From NCBI GenBank assembly GCA_001414485.1, contig LLEY01000231.1:1-64000 (forward strand): 64,000 nt of DNA, in the 5' to 3' direction. This stretch comes from Calycina herbarum. Taxonomy: Eukaryota > Ascomycota > Leotiomycetes > Helotiales > Pezizellaceae. Shown here piece after piece: positions 1 to 12,206 of this stretch (its first letter is position 1; every line of letters starts with the position of its first letter). Under the pieces are notes generated by a model. The model ran no database searches. It saw only the letters and a list, made by a program, of their open reading frames with translations, and was not told the origin of the DNA. A program made the translations under genes and the position numbers.

Positions 1-495
1 GATCTTAAGTACTATACCGAAGGAGTAAGCCTTAGTATTAAGAATAGCTCCCTCTCTTATTAGACAGACACCTTCGCCAGTTCTCTTGTCGTCTAAGCAA
101 GAGCCGTCGGAGAAGACAACTAGGTCTGTATCAAGGATAGTAGTAAGGAATTCAAGGAATCTAGCTTTATAAGAGTTCTTAGTTCCTCTAGAGTCAGGCC
201 TCTCTATTTCTAGAAGGCGGGCTTGCTAGTCAAAGCCTCTGTTCTACGGTAGGTCTTAGAGAGGGTCGATCTCTTCAGAGAGAGAGAGAGCCTTATAAGT
301 ACGATAAGTAAGCCTAGCTTTAGAGCAAGGGTTATTAGTACAACGTTTCAGTAGGTAAGCTAGGTCGAGTCGTCGAGTCCTAGCTTCGAGTGCTTTGCTT
401 CTACCTATAAGACTAATCTTAGAGATAAGGAGGCTAGATTCTATAAGAAGTACTAAGGTAGGAGTAGTCTTATATACTAGGAGGATAATCCTAGT
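1..495 (-). mobile_element. Tad1-like LINE, 3' fragment with RNase H domain (continues at 7743)
   Basis: On the minus strand this stretch translates into a ribonuclease H-like segment with a VVFSDGSCLDDKRTGEG-type core (about 155 down to 70). That is the D-x-G-S start of the RNase H domain that Tad1-clade LINEs carry downstream of reverse transcriptase. The frame has TAG codons where Gln or Trp is expected. It is the left part of a LINE whose reverse transcriptase lies at 7743-11870. A Ty3 element inserted between the two, flanked by ctagt at 491-495 and 7743-7747. The LINE 3' end lies off the left edge. It is non-functional through RIP. Clade assignment rests on domain content only. Confidence 0.75.
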
Positions 496-927
496 TGTTA
501 CGAATCACGTACACACGTGATAAGTGAAGACCAGGCAGCGTCCTAACAGGTTAAGCACTATCGGAATACTCTTATAGTAGATAAGGATCGGTTAGGTTAG
601 CTAAGCGATCTAAGGATTTCATTATAATAGTTACGTAACGAAAGAGACCGCTGGATCGCTAGGCGAACCAGCTCGTTAGATCGCTAGCTCGACGAGCGAG
701 TTAGCTACCTAGGGGAACGAAGGTTCTATATATACTAGTACGTCTACTATCTAGATAGAAGCTTCGTACTTAACATTAGTTATTAATCTTATTATCTTGT
801 TTAATATCTTTAATATAAGTAACGAGTTCACTTCTAAGTAAACAACCCGGCGTATCTATACTTCTTATTTATATACTAACCTACGAGACTTAGTTATCTT
901 TATTTAGTTCGTTTAAGTTTCGTTATA
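496..927 (+). repeat. 5' LTR of chromovirus copy 1 (type A)
   Basis: 432 bases. It matches base by base, apart from C/T and G/A changes, the LTRs at 7311-7742, 24744-25175 (inverted) and 56167-56599. The copy at 56167 keeps CACGTG-type motifs that are changed here to forms such as cacgta. Confidence 0.92.
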
Positions 928-958
928 CTTTGAGCACCTGCTTAGAAGTTCAGTCGCT

Positions 959-3250
959 ATGGCCCTAGCAACTCCCGCCGTAGCAGCTAGCTTAAATACT
1001 AGTCGAGTCAACGTCGTAGGAACATCTGGAAGTGTAACCGGAAGAACACCTGCCGGTACATAGTTAACTAGGAACGACGACAATGTTAGTATACTAGACG
1101 TACCTGAGCTCTATAAGGTCGAAGCACTTAAATCTATTAAGGTTAAGATACTAGATACGTATTATAGGAAGCGAAAGGAACTCGACTTATTCCTTCTCTA
1201 AATAGACATCTACTTTAACTTTAATTCTAATAAATTCGAAGGCAATTATAACTCGCGAACTATCTTTACTATTTCCTACTATAGGAGATTAGTACTAGAA
1301 TAGGCCTAGCTATACTTAGAGGACTTCTTTAAAAATAAGAATAAAGACGGAAAGATAGAATTAACTAAGATTATATTTAAATCTTAGAGAGGATTTAAGA
1401 CAACTATTAGAAAAGTCTTTAGAGACTTCGATATAATTTAAACAGCTATATATAAGCTTTTAGAATTACACTAGACCGGATTAGTAATAGATTATACTAA
1501 TAAATTTCAACGTTATAGAACGAAGTCGAGATAGGACGCGATTACTCTTATAGAACTCTTTCGTAGAGGATTAAAGGTATATATTCGTAAGAAAATAGCT
1601 AAGTAAAACATATAGTTCTTAACTATCACAGGTATAATTAAAGAAGTCGTCTAGCTAGATAACCGCCTATATAAATTTAGGAAGAGTAACCTTAGATACG
1701 GGGAAAAGAGCAAAGGGTTAGGAAAGTAGAAGCACTCTCACGCTAGTAAGCATAGTAAGGAGGTAAACACTACGTAAAAGAAAACCTTTCTAAAGAAAGA
1801 AGGACTTTCCTAGAAAGAGCGAAATCATCAACGTAAGTAAAACTTATATTACAATTATAGCTAACTAGGCTATAGAGTAAATAAGTATAGTAAGAAGAAA
1901 GACTCTAAGAGAAAGAAATAAATCAATACTATTATTTAATAATAGGTAGCTTTAACCGATTATATTAAACTTATAGATAAGGAGCTTAAAGTATAAGGAT
2001 ATAAAACCTAGATTAAAAATAATAAAGGAATTAGTAGTATATAAGATACTAATAATAATAGAGATCTACTTCTTAAAGAATATTATAATATATAATTAGT
2101 AATAGAATCTAAGTAATCTTTTTAAGTAGAATACGAATTACTACTATCGACTAGTTCTTTAGAGACATCGGATTCATCTTCTAGTTTAGAAGGAGAAATA
2201 AAGAATAAAGACCCTAAAGTTAGAGAAACTTAGGCTTTCCTTAGAACCTTTAAATAAGGAAATTAATAGGTATATATCGATAACTAGAAACTAGACTTCT
2301 AAAGTCCTTATATAATATAAGAGGTTAATCTAACTATCTTAATAACATATATAGTTATAAGTAATAACTCTAAAATAATAACTCTAGTTAGCTTAATTAC
2401 TAGACAAAAAACTATTAAAGAGAAGGAACTAGAACAGCAACGTTAATCGATTAAAAAACCTAGCTACTCTAAAGTAGAGAATATATAGAAAATATATAAT
2501 ATGTTAGATAAAATCAGTATATAGATATAGTAAGTTTTAACAGGATTTAAGGAACGAATTAAAACCCCTTTTCTTAGAACACTGCTTAAAGATATTATAC
2601 TAAAGAAATTCGAGTAATATATTATTATTATATTAATTAGAAATAATAGGTTAGTATTTAGAAAATACGACTTATAATAACTATTTAGTATATTATACTA
2701 GGAGTAAAGGGAGCTCGATATAACTAAGTAGGCTAAGACGGAACTAAAGGAATTATACTATCTATTAGCAGGAGAACTATGGTTTATAAAAACAGTTTAG
2801 GAAACAATAGTATAATAGATATAATATAAACTAAGTCCGACTTTAGATTAGTTATTATAAAAACGATTTAAAGGAATATTACTAGAGCTTACTAGAATAG
2901 TAGAATATTATCAGATATACGAAGTAGTATTATCAGATAAAGAAAGAGTAGTATTCTTTCCTTAGTCCTAGATTAGAGCTGTTAAAGAAAAGAATTCAAA
3001 GGATTATATATTTAAAGTTTACTATATAAAACCAGAGATAAGTATACTAGAAGCTACTTTAGATTATCTATATATAAGAGAACTATAGTTTATAGAAGCT
3101 ATTTTAGAAACTAGTTATAAATAGATTTAATATAACTATAGATAAATACTAAAGCAATTTATAAGAGAAATTCCTAAAACTATAGGAATTGTAGAATATA
3201 GATTAGTATATAAGGTAGTATACACTGATAAGGAAAGAGTAAGATTCTTT
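959..3250 (+). pseudogene. Gag and linker region of chromovirus copy 1
   Basis: An ATG at 959 starts a frame reading MALATPAVAAS, at a position suited to gag just after the LTR. The frame continues through many TAG/TAA codons. At about 1845-1890 there is a damaged CCHC zinc knuckle: the first two Cys are Tyr (TGT to TAT), followed by a Leu-Gly-Tyr core. After this comes an acidic, Ser-rich linker. Gag packages element RNA. The same gag start, also damaged, is seen in copy 2 (minus, near 24700). Copy 3 has a different gag start. The gag/pol boundary cannot be placed because the frame is saturated with stops. Confidence 0.75.
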
Positions 3251-6200
3251 CTATAGTATAAAGACGAAGAAAGAAAGAGGTATAATTAAGAAAATCGATC
3301 TTTCAAAGTCTAATATATTAAAGCAAAGTTAGATACTACTTTAGAAGAAAGACAGTTAGTAATAACTATAGAAATAAGAAGGAAAAAGTTATAAGTTATA
3401 ATAGACTTAGGAGTAATAGGTAACTTTATTTCTCTAATAGCTTAAAAGAAGCTAAACATCCTAATTAAAGAAATAAGACTATATCGATTAGGAGTAGTTA
3501 ATAGAATAGATGTTATATATTAAAATAAGATTATTAATTAGTAAACTATTCTAACGAAAATTAATATTAAAGGATACTACTTAGATATATAATTCGATAT
3601 CGTTAAAATAGAAAGTAAGGAAGTAATACTTAGTATACTATAGATTTAGGAACATAATCTAGAAATCGACTAGAAAGCTAAGAAGATAACTTTCAGTTAA
3701 TATAAATACAAGAGTTCGCGTTTATAACTTTAAGACTAGAACGAGGTTAGCGCTACCTCTTCTAAAGCGCTAGGACACCTTGTCCAGGGTCCTCTACAGG
3801 TTAGTAAGAAAGCTAATAACGATATACCTATATAGTATAGAGAATTTAAGGCTTTGTTTAAAAACCTAGAAGACTTATAAGCCTTGCTAGAACATCGCTT
3901 ATAGGATTATAAGATTAAATTAAAAGAGGGTTATCACCTCTTAAAGTAGAAGCTTCAGTTGTATAACTAGAAAAGCCTATAGAGAATAGAAAGTTATATA
4001 AAGGAAGGTATTAAGAAGGGATATATTAGAAGATCTAAGTTACTAATTACCTTAAATATACTTATTATTAAGAAGAAAGACGACCTAGATAAGAGAGTAT
4101 ATATTAATTATTAAGAAGTAAATCACGCCATAGTTAAGAACGCTTATTCGCTACTACCTAGCTAATACTTATAAGATAAGTTAGGTAAAGTAGTACGATT
4201 TACAAAACTAGATTAATAAAACGCCTATAGACTTATATAAATAAAAGTTAGAGACGAATAGAAGACAGTATTTACCTTACTATTAGGCCTTTACAAATAT
4301 ACAGTTATACTATTTAGACTATATAATATACTAGCTATATATTAGAGATAAAATAATAACATTTTTAGAGATCTTCTAGAAGTAATAGTAATTTATTACC
4401 TAGATAATATCCTAATCTTCTTAGAAAAAGAAGAAGAATATAAGGGATATATAAGAGAAGTTTTATAACAACTTATAAAAGTAAACTCTCGGTTAAAACT
4501 CTCGAAATACGAGTTCGAAGTAACTTAGACACTTTTCCTAAGATAGGTATTTAGCCTAGGAAAAATAGAAATAGATCTAGTAAAGATCTAAGATATCTTA
4601 AACTAGAAATTACTAGAGAATATAAAAGATATATAGTCCTTTCTTAGATTTATAAACTTTTGCTATCTATTTATATAAGACTATATAAAGATTACTAAAC
4701 TAATGTTAGTACTAGTTAAAAAAGCTATTAAGTTTATATAAGATAAATAGGCAGAGAATACTTTTTAGAAAATTAAGATAAGATTTATAGAAAAACCTAT
4801 TCTATACAATTTCAACGTAGATAAACCTAGTATAATCGAAACAGACGCCTTAGACACAGTAGTAGGTATAATTCATCTATAACTAAATAATAAAAGAAAA
4901 CTTATATCTATTATATATTATTCTAAAACATTTAACCTAGTATAACAAAACTATAGTATCTTCGACAAGGAACTGCTTACTATAGTATTAGCTTTAGAAT
5001 ACTAGAGAATTTATTTATAGTTAGTAAAACACCTAGTCATAGTTTTATCTAACTATAAGAACCTTAGAACATTTACAACTACTAAGGAACTTATAATAAG
5101 ACAATTAGCTAGATAGTCAGAGATATTAGAAGGATTTAACATCGTTATTTAGTATATAAAAGGAACGTTGAATACTTAAGCTAATACTCTTAGCTAGAAA
5201 CCCAGATACAAGGGAAATAAGAAGTATAAGAAGATTACGATCTTAAAAACTCTTAAGAATAGAGACTTAGTACCTACTATATATAAGATAGCAGTAATAA
5301 ACAACATCTAGATAGATAAGATTTAGAATATATATAAAGGTTATAATTAATATATAAAAGGGAAATTATAGGTTCCTAGCTCGTATATAAAAGAGTTTAT
5401 ATAAGGATACTATACTACGCCTACTCACGGTTACTAAGGAATCCGTGGAACTCTTTAGAGGATAAGGTAATACTACTATATTAATCGGTTATCCGCGATA
5501 GTTAAGAAAGTAATAGTAGAATATAATACCTATACTAGAAACAAGGCTTCCTACTATACTACTTATAGACAGATAAACACTACTCTAATACTATAGATAC
5601 CTTAGAAATCAATATCTATAGATTTTATTATTAAGCTACTAAAATCTAAAGACCCGATAATAAGAGTTAAGTATAACTTAATTCTAGGTATTATAGAACG
5701 ACTTACGAAGTATATAATTCTAATAGTATATATAGAGTTAAGTATAGCTAAGGAATTAGCATTTATATTCCTTAGAGAAGTAGTCTTAAGACATAGACTA
5801 CTAGAAGAAATACTCTTAGATAGAGACAAGCTCTTTACCGTAAAATTTTAGATTACTCTTATAAAACGATTAGATATAAAAAGAAAGCTCTCTATAGCTT
5901 TCTACTCTTAAACAAATAGAGGAAACGAACGGATAAATCAAGTAGTTAAAATATACCTTTATTATTATATAAACTACTAATAGAACAACTAGGTAGAACT
6001 ACTGCCCTTAGTATAGTTTGCCTATAATAGTTCAGTAATAGAAATAATACTTATTACGCTATTCTATACTAATTTTAGATATAAATTATCAGTGTATTAA
6101 GAACTACTATCTACGACTATCGACAACTAACTTACTCGTGTTTATATCTCGAAAATTAAGAGTCTATATAAGGAACTTATAGAAGACCTGTAATTTATAG

Positions 6201-6660
6201 TAGAAAGAAATACGTACTACTATAATAAACGACGTAGTTAGGAGCTAACGCTAAAAGAAGAGGATAAAGTCTACTTAGTATAAAAGAATATCGATATAAA
6301 AAGACTAAGTAATAAACTAGATTATAAAAAACTTAGACTATTTAAAATTAAACGAGTTAAGAGATCTTTAAATTATAAATTAGCGCTACTAAGAATAATA
6401 AATATCTATCTAGTATTCTATATATCCTTACTTAAACTAGTACTACCGGGAGCACTACCAGCCTTACTTATAGAAATTCAACTAGTAAACCTAAACACTG
6501 AATATAAAGTTAAAAGGATTCTTAACTATAAGATTATTAGAGATAAGATTAAGTATTTAATTAAATAGTTAGATTACCTATATTTAGAAAACACTTAGGA
6601 ACCTAGAAAAAACATCAGCTAGTACTTAGAGGAACTTTAAGAGTTCTACTATTAAAACCT
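3250..6660 (+). pseudogene. Pol of chromovirus copy 1: protease, RT, RNase H, integrase, chromodomain
   Basis: Protease: a D-[S/L]-G-x-x-G-N-F-I-S-like motif at about 3400-3435, for cutting the polyprotein. Reverse transcriptase: core at about 4000-4560 with YLDNILIF at about 4396-4420; the second catalytic Asp of YLDD is Asn. RNase H: about 4800-5080, with an ETDALDT-like metal-site start. Integrase: zinc region from about 5400 and a core starting IDFIIKL at about 5618. Chromodomain: about 6500-6640, with a YKVKRIL..K...YLIK pattern. Premature stops are TAG or TAA where Gln or Trp fits. No product can be made. Domain order and the terminal chromodomain define a chromovirus. Confidence 0.88.
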
Positions 6661-6668
6661 AAGTCTAC

Positions 6669-7220
6669 TTACATCGCGTGATTAGTAGGAAAGGACTTAA
6701 GAAAGGCTAGATCGAGGCCTAGAGCAAGGGCAGAGTCGGAAACGTCGGGCGTAGGAAGGGCGGCTAGCCTAGCAGCCTCTTCTTCTATCCGCTTCTTTTC
6801 TTCCTCCTTCTCCTTTTCCTTTCTTTCTAATTCTTCAACAGTATCCAGCTCCTTAAGAGAGTTAAGACCAGCTACTATTATTCTCTGCTTCTAGGTATAA
6901 AGCATCTTCTTCTACTTATTAACCCAGAGGACTTTCGCTATAGCCTTATCAGCCTCGTCCTCTAGTCGTTGGATCTAAGCATCTACAGACTCCTAATCTT
7001 AAATAGTCGGTATATAGTTTACCTCGCGAACGTCGCAAGTCTTACCGTTCTTTATATAACGACTATAGCAATTCAGACTTTTATCTTAAGAGGCGACATA
7101 TTTATTTATAAAACTAGCTTTCAAATATCGAGTATAAGACACTATTTTTATTCTAGACAAATTAATTTCTTTTCTAAGAGCGATATACTTAGTACGTTTC
7201 GCTAAACGATCGAGTAGCAT
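6669..7220 (-). pseudogene. Antisense ORF of chromovirus copy 1 (Cys motif plus coiled coil)
   Basis: Between the chromodomain and the 3' LTR, the minus strand holds a frame of 184 codons (ATG at 7220, TAA at 6669). It keeps phase but is interrupted by TAA/TAG at Gln- or Trp-like places. In order: a basic N-terminal part; a Y-x2-Y-x6-C segment (SRYIKNGKTCDV) that becomes C-x2-C-x6-C if TGT-to-TAT changes are undone; a helical part rich in Lys and Glu (ELERKEKEKEEEKKR); a conserved EEAARLAALPTP segment; and a LGLDLAFLKSF tail. The same frame exists antisense in copies 2 and 3. The C-x2-C-x6-C spacing equals the first half of a fungal Zn2Cys6 cluster. Function is unknown. The frame is real as a conserved relic; whether it was ever translated is inference. 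Confidence 0.72.
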
Positions 7221-7310
7221 AGTAAAAAGAGAAGAAGGCTACTAGCCTTCTAACGATATTTCTTAGGTCGTACTTAAGCGTAGGGACACGCTAAGCTAAG
7301 AAGGGGATAG

Positions 7311-7742
7311 TATTACAAATCACGTATATATATAATAAGTAAAGACTAGGCAGCGTTCTAACAGGTTAAGTACTATCGGAATACTCTTATAGTAGATAAG
7401 GATCGGTTAGGTTAGCTAAGCAATTTAAGGATTTTATTATAATAGTTACGTAACGAAAGAGACCGCTAGATCGCTAGGCAAACCAGCTCGTTAGATCGCC
7501 AGCTCAACGAGCGAGTTAGCTACCTAGAGGAACGAAGGTTCTATATATACTAGTACGTCTGCTATCTAGATAGAAGCTTCGTGCTTAACTTTAGTTATTA
7601 ATCTTATCATCTTATTTAACATCTTTAATATAAGTAACGAGTTCACTTCTAAGTAAACAACCCGGCGCATCTATACTTCTTATCTATATACTAACCTTCG
7701 AGACTTAGTTATCTTTGTTTAGTTCGTTTGAGTTTCGTTACA
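7311..7742 (+). repeat. 3' LTR of chromovirus copy 1 (type A)
   Basis: 432 bases, the same length as the 5' LTR. Differences between the pair are C/T or G/A transitions, for example tgttacgaat versus tattacaaat at the start. It is followed directly by the ctagt duplication. Confidence 0.92.
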
Positions 7743-10700
7743 CTAGTATACTTAGCTACTACTCTATCTAGTAGAGTAAGATAGCAGCTAATTCAGTTGT
7801 TTTTTATACTCTATACCTAGCCCTCTCTTACTCTAGCACGTCTAGGGAACCAGGTCTCGCTTCCGAAGTAGACGATAGACAGGATATAAGCAGTGGTAGC
7901 TTATTTAAGTAAGTGTAAGAGAGAGCCTTATATAGTATTTGTTATTCTCTTTAAAGAACTAGCTACTAGTATAGCCTTACTAGCTATCCTTCTAACGTAG
8001 CTATAGAAGATAAGACGAGAGTTAAAGAAGATACTAAGCTACTAAAGCTCTTATATAGGTTCTATTGTTTTTCCTTCTACTATAATAGAAGGAGGGGGCC
8101 GGATACCTCTTCTCTTTTGCTTTCTCTTATAAGAGAAGTGGATAAGTTTAGACTTCTTAGTATCAAAGGTAATCCTCTCTTCTGTCCCCTAAGCTAGTAT
8201 ACTAGCTACCTGTTTTATAAGGACTATAGTATTCCCTGTCTTAGAGGGCTTAAAAGTAAGTAGTCTAATATCGTCGGCGTAGCCGAACCTTTGAAGTGTT
8301 AGGAGAGAGCCTACTTCTAGGGTAAAGAGTAGCTAGATATAGAGTATAAGGAGAATAGGCGAGATAGGCGAGCCCTAAGGCAGCCTATACTAAAGAGGGG
8401 TAGATACTTCTATTTCTCTATCTAGCTTTACTTTAACAGATCTACTAGATAGAAAGGAGGTAACCTATGCTATTAAGCTATATAGCTACCCTTGCTCTCG
8501 GAGTCTTTTAATTAGCTAGCCTAGAAGAATAGCGTTAAAGATACTCTTAATATCGAGTATAAGAAGAGAAGCCTCTTACTTCTCCCTAAGTACTTTCTCT
8601 ATATCAAAGGTGAGATAGGTTATATAGTCTATAGCTGCTCTTAGTAGGAGAGCTCTAAACTGGTTCGGTTCGAGAACAGTGTACTTGATAGTAATCTAGG
8701 AGGCTCTCTTTACTAGAAGCCTCTCGAGGCTCTTTCTAAGAACCGAGAGTAGAGAGATTAGCTGGTATACGCGAGGAGACGACTTATCCTTCTTATTTAG
8801 CTTTAGGATAATAGCTATAATAGCTATATAGAAGATCTTTAGATAGAAGCCTGTCTCTATATATCTCTTAAATAGTGAATAGACTAGGTATAAGATCTAA
8901 GGCTAGGCTATCTTAAAGATACCTGTAACAAGTTCGTCTTTCTCTAGAGCAGTAGAGGCCTTTCCTAGAACCGATTCCTCAACCTCGCGTAGAGTAAGAG
9001 CTGTCTAAGGTAGAGAATAAGTAGAGGTAGTCGGGGTGTCGGTTAGTATATCTCCGACTTCTGCCTTGTTTATAAGTAGTTCTTATACTAGGATCTTCTG
9101 TTTCTCCTAAGTAGTAAAGCCTAGTTGCCCTGCCGAGTCCTTTAAAGGAGGGGACCTATAGACCTCTATACTCTAGTGTCTACTTATAAATCTTAAAGAC
9201 GTCCTTACTCTTTATAGCTTTATTAATCAGGCTGCGGAAGTGTTCTCTCTTTGCTTTCTAGATCTCTCCTCGAAGTGTTCTCTAGAGGCCTTTAATAGAC
9301 TCTATACTAGCTCCTAGCCTTCGTATCTTTCTAGCCTCGGTAGCTGTAGATTAGCACTCCTTATTCTACTAAGAGTATCTACCTCTATAACTAAGCCCTC
9401 GCTTAGTACTACTAAGGTACGCCCTATATATACTCTTAATAATAAACTCTGCCAAAGTTTTAAGCGAGTTTCTATCTAGTTATTCTGTGAGCTTAAAGAG
9501 CTACTACTCTTGAAGCTTTCCTTAAAGTACTGTCTTAAAGACTTTAGCGTCGAGAGTACTAAGCTTAAGTAGGGAGTCCTTCCTAGCTAGTCTACTAGTA
9601 TATAGTAGGCTAGTAAGGACTGGGAGGTGATTTAAGCTATACTTAAAAGCTAGGTTAACCTCTAAGGTTGCCTCTCTTTAATAGAGGCTACTAGAGTAGA
9701 AGGCTAGGTCTAGCGTGTTCTCTAGGCTATAGGTTTATATACTAGGAGAGGTAGTAAGTTAGAGTCCTTTACTCTCTATCTAGTTAATAAGCGAGGGAGC
9801 TTATATACTCTCTAGGCCTAGGAAGTCTAGCTGCTAGAGCTAGCTCTTTAGATTAAAGTCGCTAGCTATAAAGATATTTATTATAGAAATGTATTAAGAG
9901 GCTAGAATAAGGCTAATAGCCTCCCCGGCTTCTCTAGCACCGAGAAGAGTATTATATACGTTAAGTATATATAGTAGAGAGCTTTATAAGAGAGTAATCG
10001 AGGCGTAAACAAGGTCTCGATATTAAAGCGAGAGAGTAATAGAGGTCTGCTAACTTATAAGAATCCTAGCCTCTTTACGTATAAAGGAGAGTACTCTAGG
10101 AGGTCCGGCGTTCCAGTCGTATATAGGTGTAAAGCAGTCGTAGTTTAGGTAGCGTCTTATAATCTAGCGGCTAATCTCTCTTAAGTAGATATACGGTTCT
10201 TAAATAAGTACTACGTCGACTCGTCTAGCGTATACTAGCTGTAGTATAAGCTCCTAGTATCCGCTAGACTTATATACGTTAATTTGTAGTACTTAAAGAC
10301 AGTGGTTCTTCGCGTGTCCTTATCTACTTATAAAGAGACTATAATAGTAGAGTTCCGAGTTCTTCGTATAGAGGAGGCGTATACTATTTCTTCTATAGAG
10401 GTGTCTTTAGAGAGTTCTTCTCTTTAAGGTAAAGAAGGTATCGAGGGAAAGAGAGAGAGAGAAGGGGAATCAACTACTCTCGCTTATAGAGTAGCTATAA
10501 GGCGTGTTTCTAAGGTTCCTAGTCTAAGTAGACATCTAGGGTCGTCTAAGGGGTATAGGCTACTATAGTATAAGCACTTTAGCTTATATTATATATGGTT
10601 TAGACACTCTAGGTATAAGTCTTTAGTATACTAAGTAGTACTACAAAGACGACATCTTTAGTTCTTTCTATAAATCCTTTGATTATGCCACCCCTAGCAC

Positions 10701-11870
10701 TTAGAGTACTAAACAACTGAAGAGACCTTAGAGAGAGACTTGAAGAAGACTCTTCTTCTAAGGAGAGATGTTATATCTAAGATAGCGTGATTCTAAGCCT
10801 CTTCTTCTTTAAAGAAGATAGTCTAAGAGGTAAAGAATACCTCGCTAGAGAGCGATTTACTTAATATGTCGACTTTTATAAGAGCTACTCTAATTCGTTC
10901 CTTTATTACTATAGCTACTACTTCAGCAGTAGTAGAGGTAAGAGTTAAGGTGATTACTTCTTTATTATTAATTTCGACAGCTTTAGTATTCCGAGGTATC
11001 TTAGACAGGCGATATACTACCTAGTTTTATAAGGTCTCGATCCTAGCTACTAGGAATAGAGTCTATATAAATACTTTCTTTATTATTAGAAGAGTCTCTA
11101 GAGCTTCCTTGTTTTTAGATATAACAGCGAATCTAGAGTTAACTAAGAGAACCTCTTATATAAGCTCTTTATAACCTATTTTTAGGTTATAAAGTATAAG
11201 GAAGATAGTAAGAGTAGAGTACTCTCTTTCAAGAGAATCGGGAGGAAGTCGGATAAAGACTCTAAGGTCTAGTTTAGCTAGCGAGTTCTTATTCTTCTTC
11301 TTCTGTATTATCGAGGAAGAGAGAGAGAGAGGTGGAATTGTTATTAATACTAAGGTTGTATTTTCAAGCGCTAAGGTATTCTTTATAGTCTATACGTATA
11401 AGAATTTTTCTCTTAGAGCTAGAGAGAGGGAGGGAGTTAGAGAGAGTGTAGGGCCGCCTCTATATATAATAGAGAGGGTTTCTAAGGTCGAAGGTAGTAG
11501 AGGAGGTGTCTCTAAGGTGTATGCTTAGTAGAATAAGAGGCTAATATTAGCTACTTAAGTATAAAAGACTCGAAGGTAGAGTAGGAGGTTAGAAGGAGCT
11601 TTGTCGAGTATAGTGCTTAGATAGTAATCTATAGCTTCTGTAGTTCCTCTGAAGAAGGTTTAGCCTATAGAACTACGTTCTAGGGCTTTAGTAGTTACTA
11701 AGACGAAGTATTACTATATGTTCAGAAGAGAGGGAATCGAGTATACTCTCTCTCTACCTAGACCTCTTTTTAGAGACAGCGGAAGAGCTAGAGGCCTTCT
11801 TAGAGAGGTTTCTATAGAAGGAAATCGGCTTGTTTAGTATAAGCAAGTAAGAACGAGTGATTTAGAATAA
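7743..11870 (-). mobile_element. Tad1-like LINE, main part (gag-like ORF1, endonuclease, RT)
   Basis: Read on the minus strand from about 11870 downward: a gag-like first ORF (about 11850-10550); an apurinic-type endonuclease starting LQINVYKSSGYQ and reaching VDVVLIQEPYI (about 10300-10200); and a reverse transcriptase with LP*GSPISPILL (about 8385-8352, where Gln CAG is now TAG) and an intact FGYADDI (about 8287-8264). The RNase H part continues at 495-1 across the inserted Ty3 element. Endonuclease, RT and RNase H in that order are typical of Tad1-clade LINEs. Stops are nearly all TAG/TAA. The 5' end is not sharp. Confidence 0.82.
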
Positions 11871-11879
11871 AAAATTCAG

Positions 11880-12206
11880 TCTCGAAAAAAGGTTATATAT
11901 AGTTGTAATAATATTATACGGTATTACTATTTATATTATTAGTATTTTAATCAATACTAATAATATTTCATAGTATTACTAAGCCTGTTAAATTTAAGCT
12001 TTTACCTCGGATTTTCACCTTACTTCCTTTTAGTCTTATATTTTAGAACTATATATAATAACGTATAGTATAAAAAACACATATCTAAAAAGACAGAATT
12101 GTAGATCTAATTAAATAGAGTGTTTTAAAAAAAAATTATATAAATAGCTCTTAAATTAAGCTTATACTTATATAAGGAGTATAAGTTAACAAAAGTAGCC
12201 TATATA
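11880..12206. other. AT-rich stretch, no gene
   Basis: This is an AT-rich, CA/TG-poor sequence between the LINE 5' end and the first solo LTR. It may hold the LINE 5' untranslated region. No open frame or motif was recognised. Confidence 0.6.

Larger units (their letters stand above)
496..7742 (+). mobile_element. Ty3/gypsy chromovirus, copy 1 (RIP-mutated, full length)
   Basis: This is a complete LTR retrotransposon of 7247 bases: LTR 496-927, gag-pol on the plus strand, an antisense frame, then LTR 7311-7742. Both LTRs are 432 bases, begin TG and end TA or CA. A 5-bp target duplication ctagt flanks it exactly (491-495 and 7743-7747), showing insertion into the Tad1-like LINE. Pol order is protease, reverse transcriptase, RNase H, integrase, chromodomain, as in chromoviruses. 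A purine-rich tract (aagaagggga, about 7299-7308) precedes the 3' LTR. All frames are full of TAG/TAA; CA and TG dinucleotides are almost absent. It is dead, but structurally the best reference copy here. Confidence 0.93.

Noticed and set aside
5602..5829. 75-codon minus-strand frame
   Set aside because: A shadow opposite the integrase of chromovirus copy 1; low-complexity Ile/Ser composition from AT-rich sequence.
6969..7205. 78-codon plus-strand frame in the 3' region of copy 1
   Set aside because: It lies opposite the conserved antisense ORF, which explains the sequence better.
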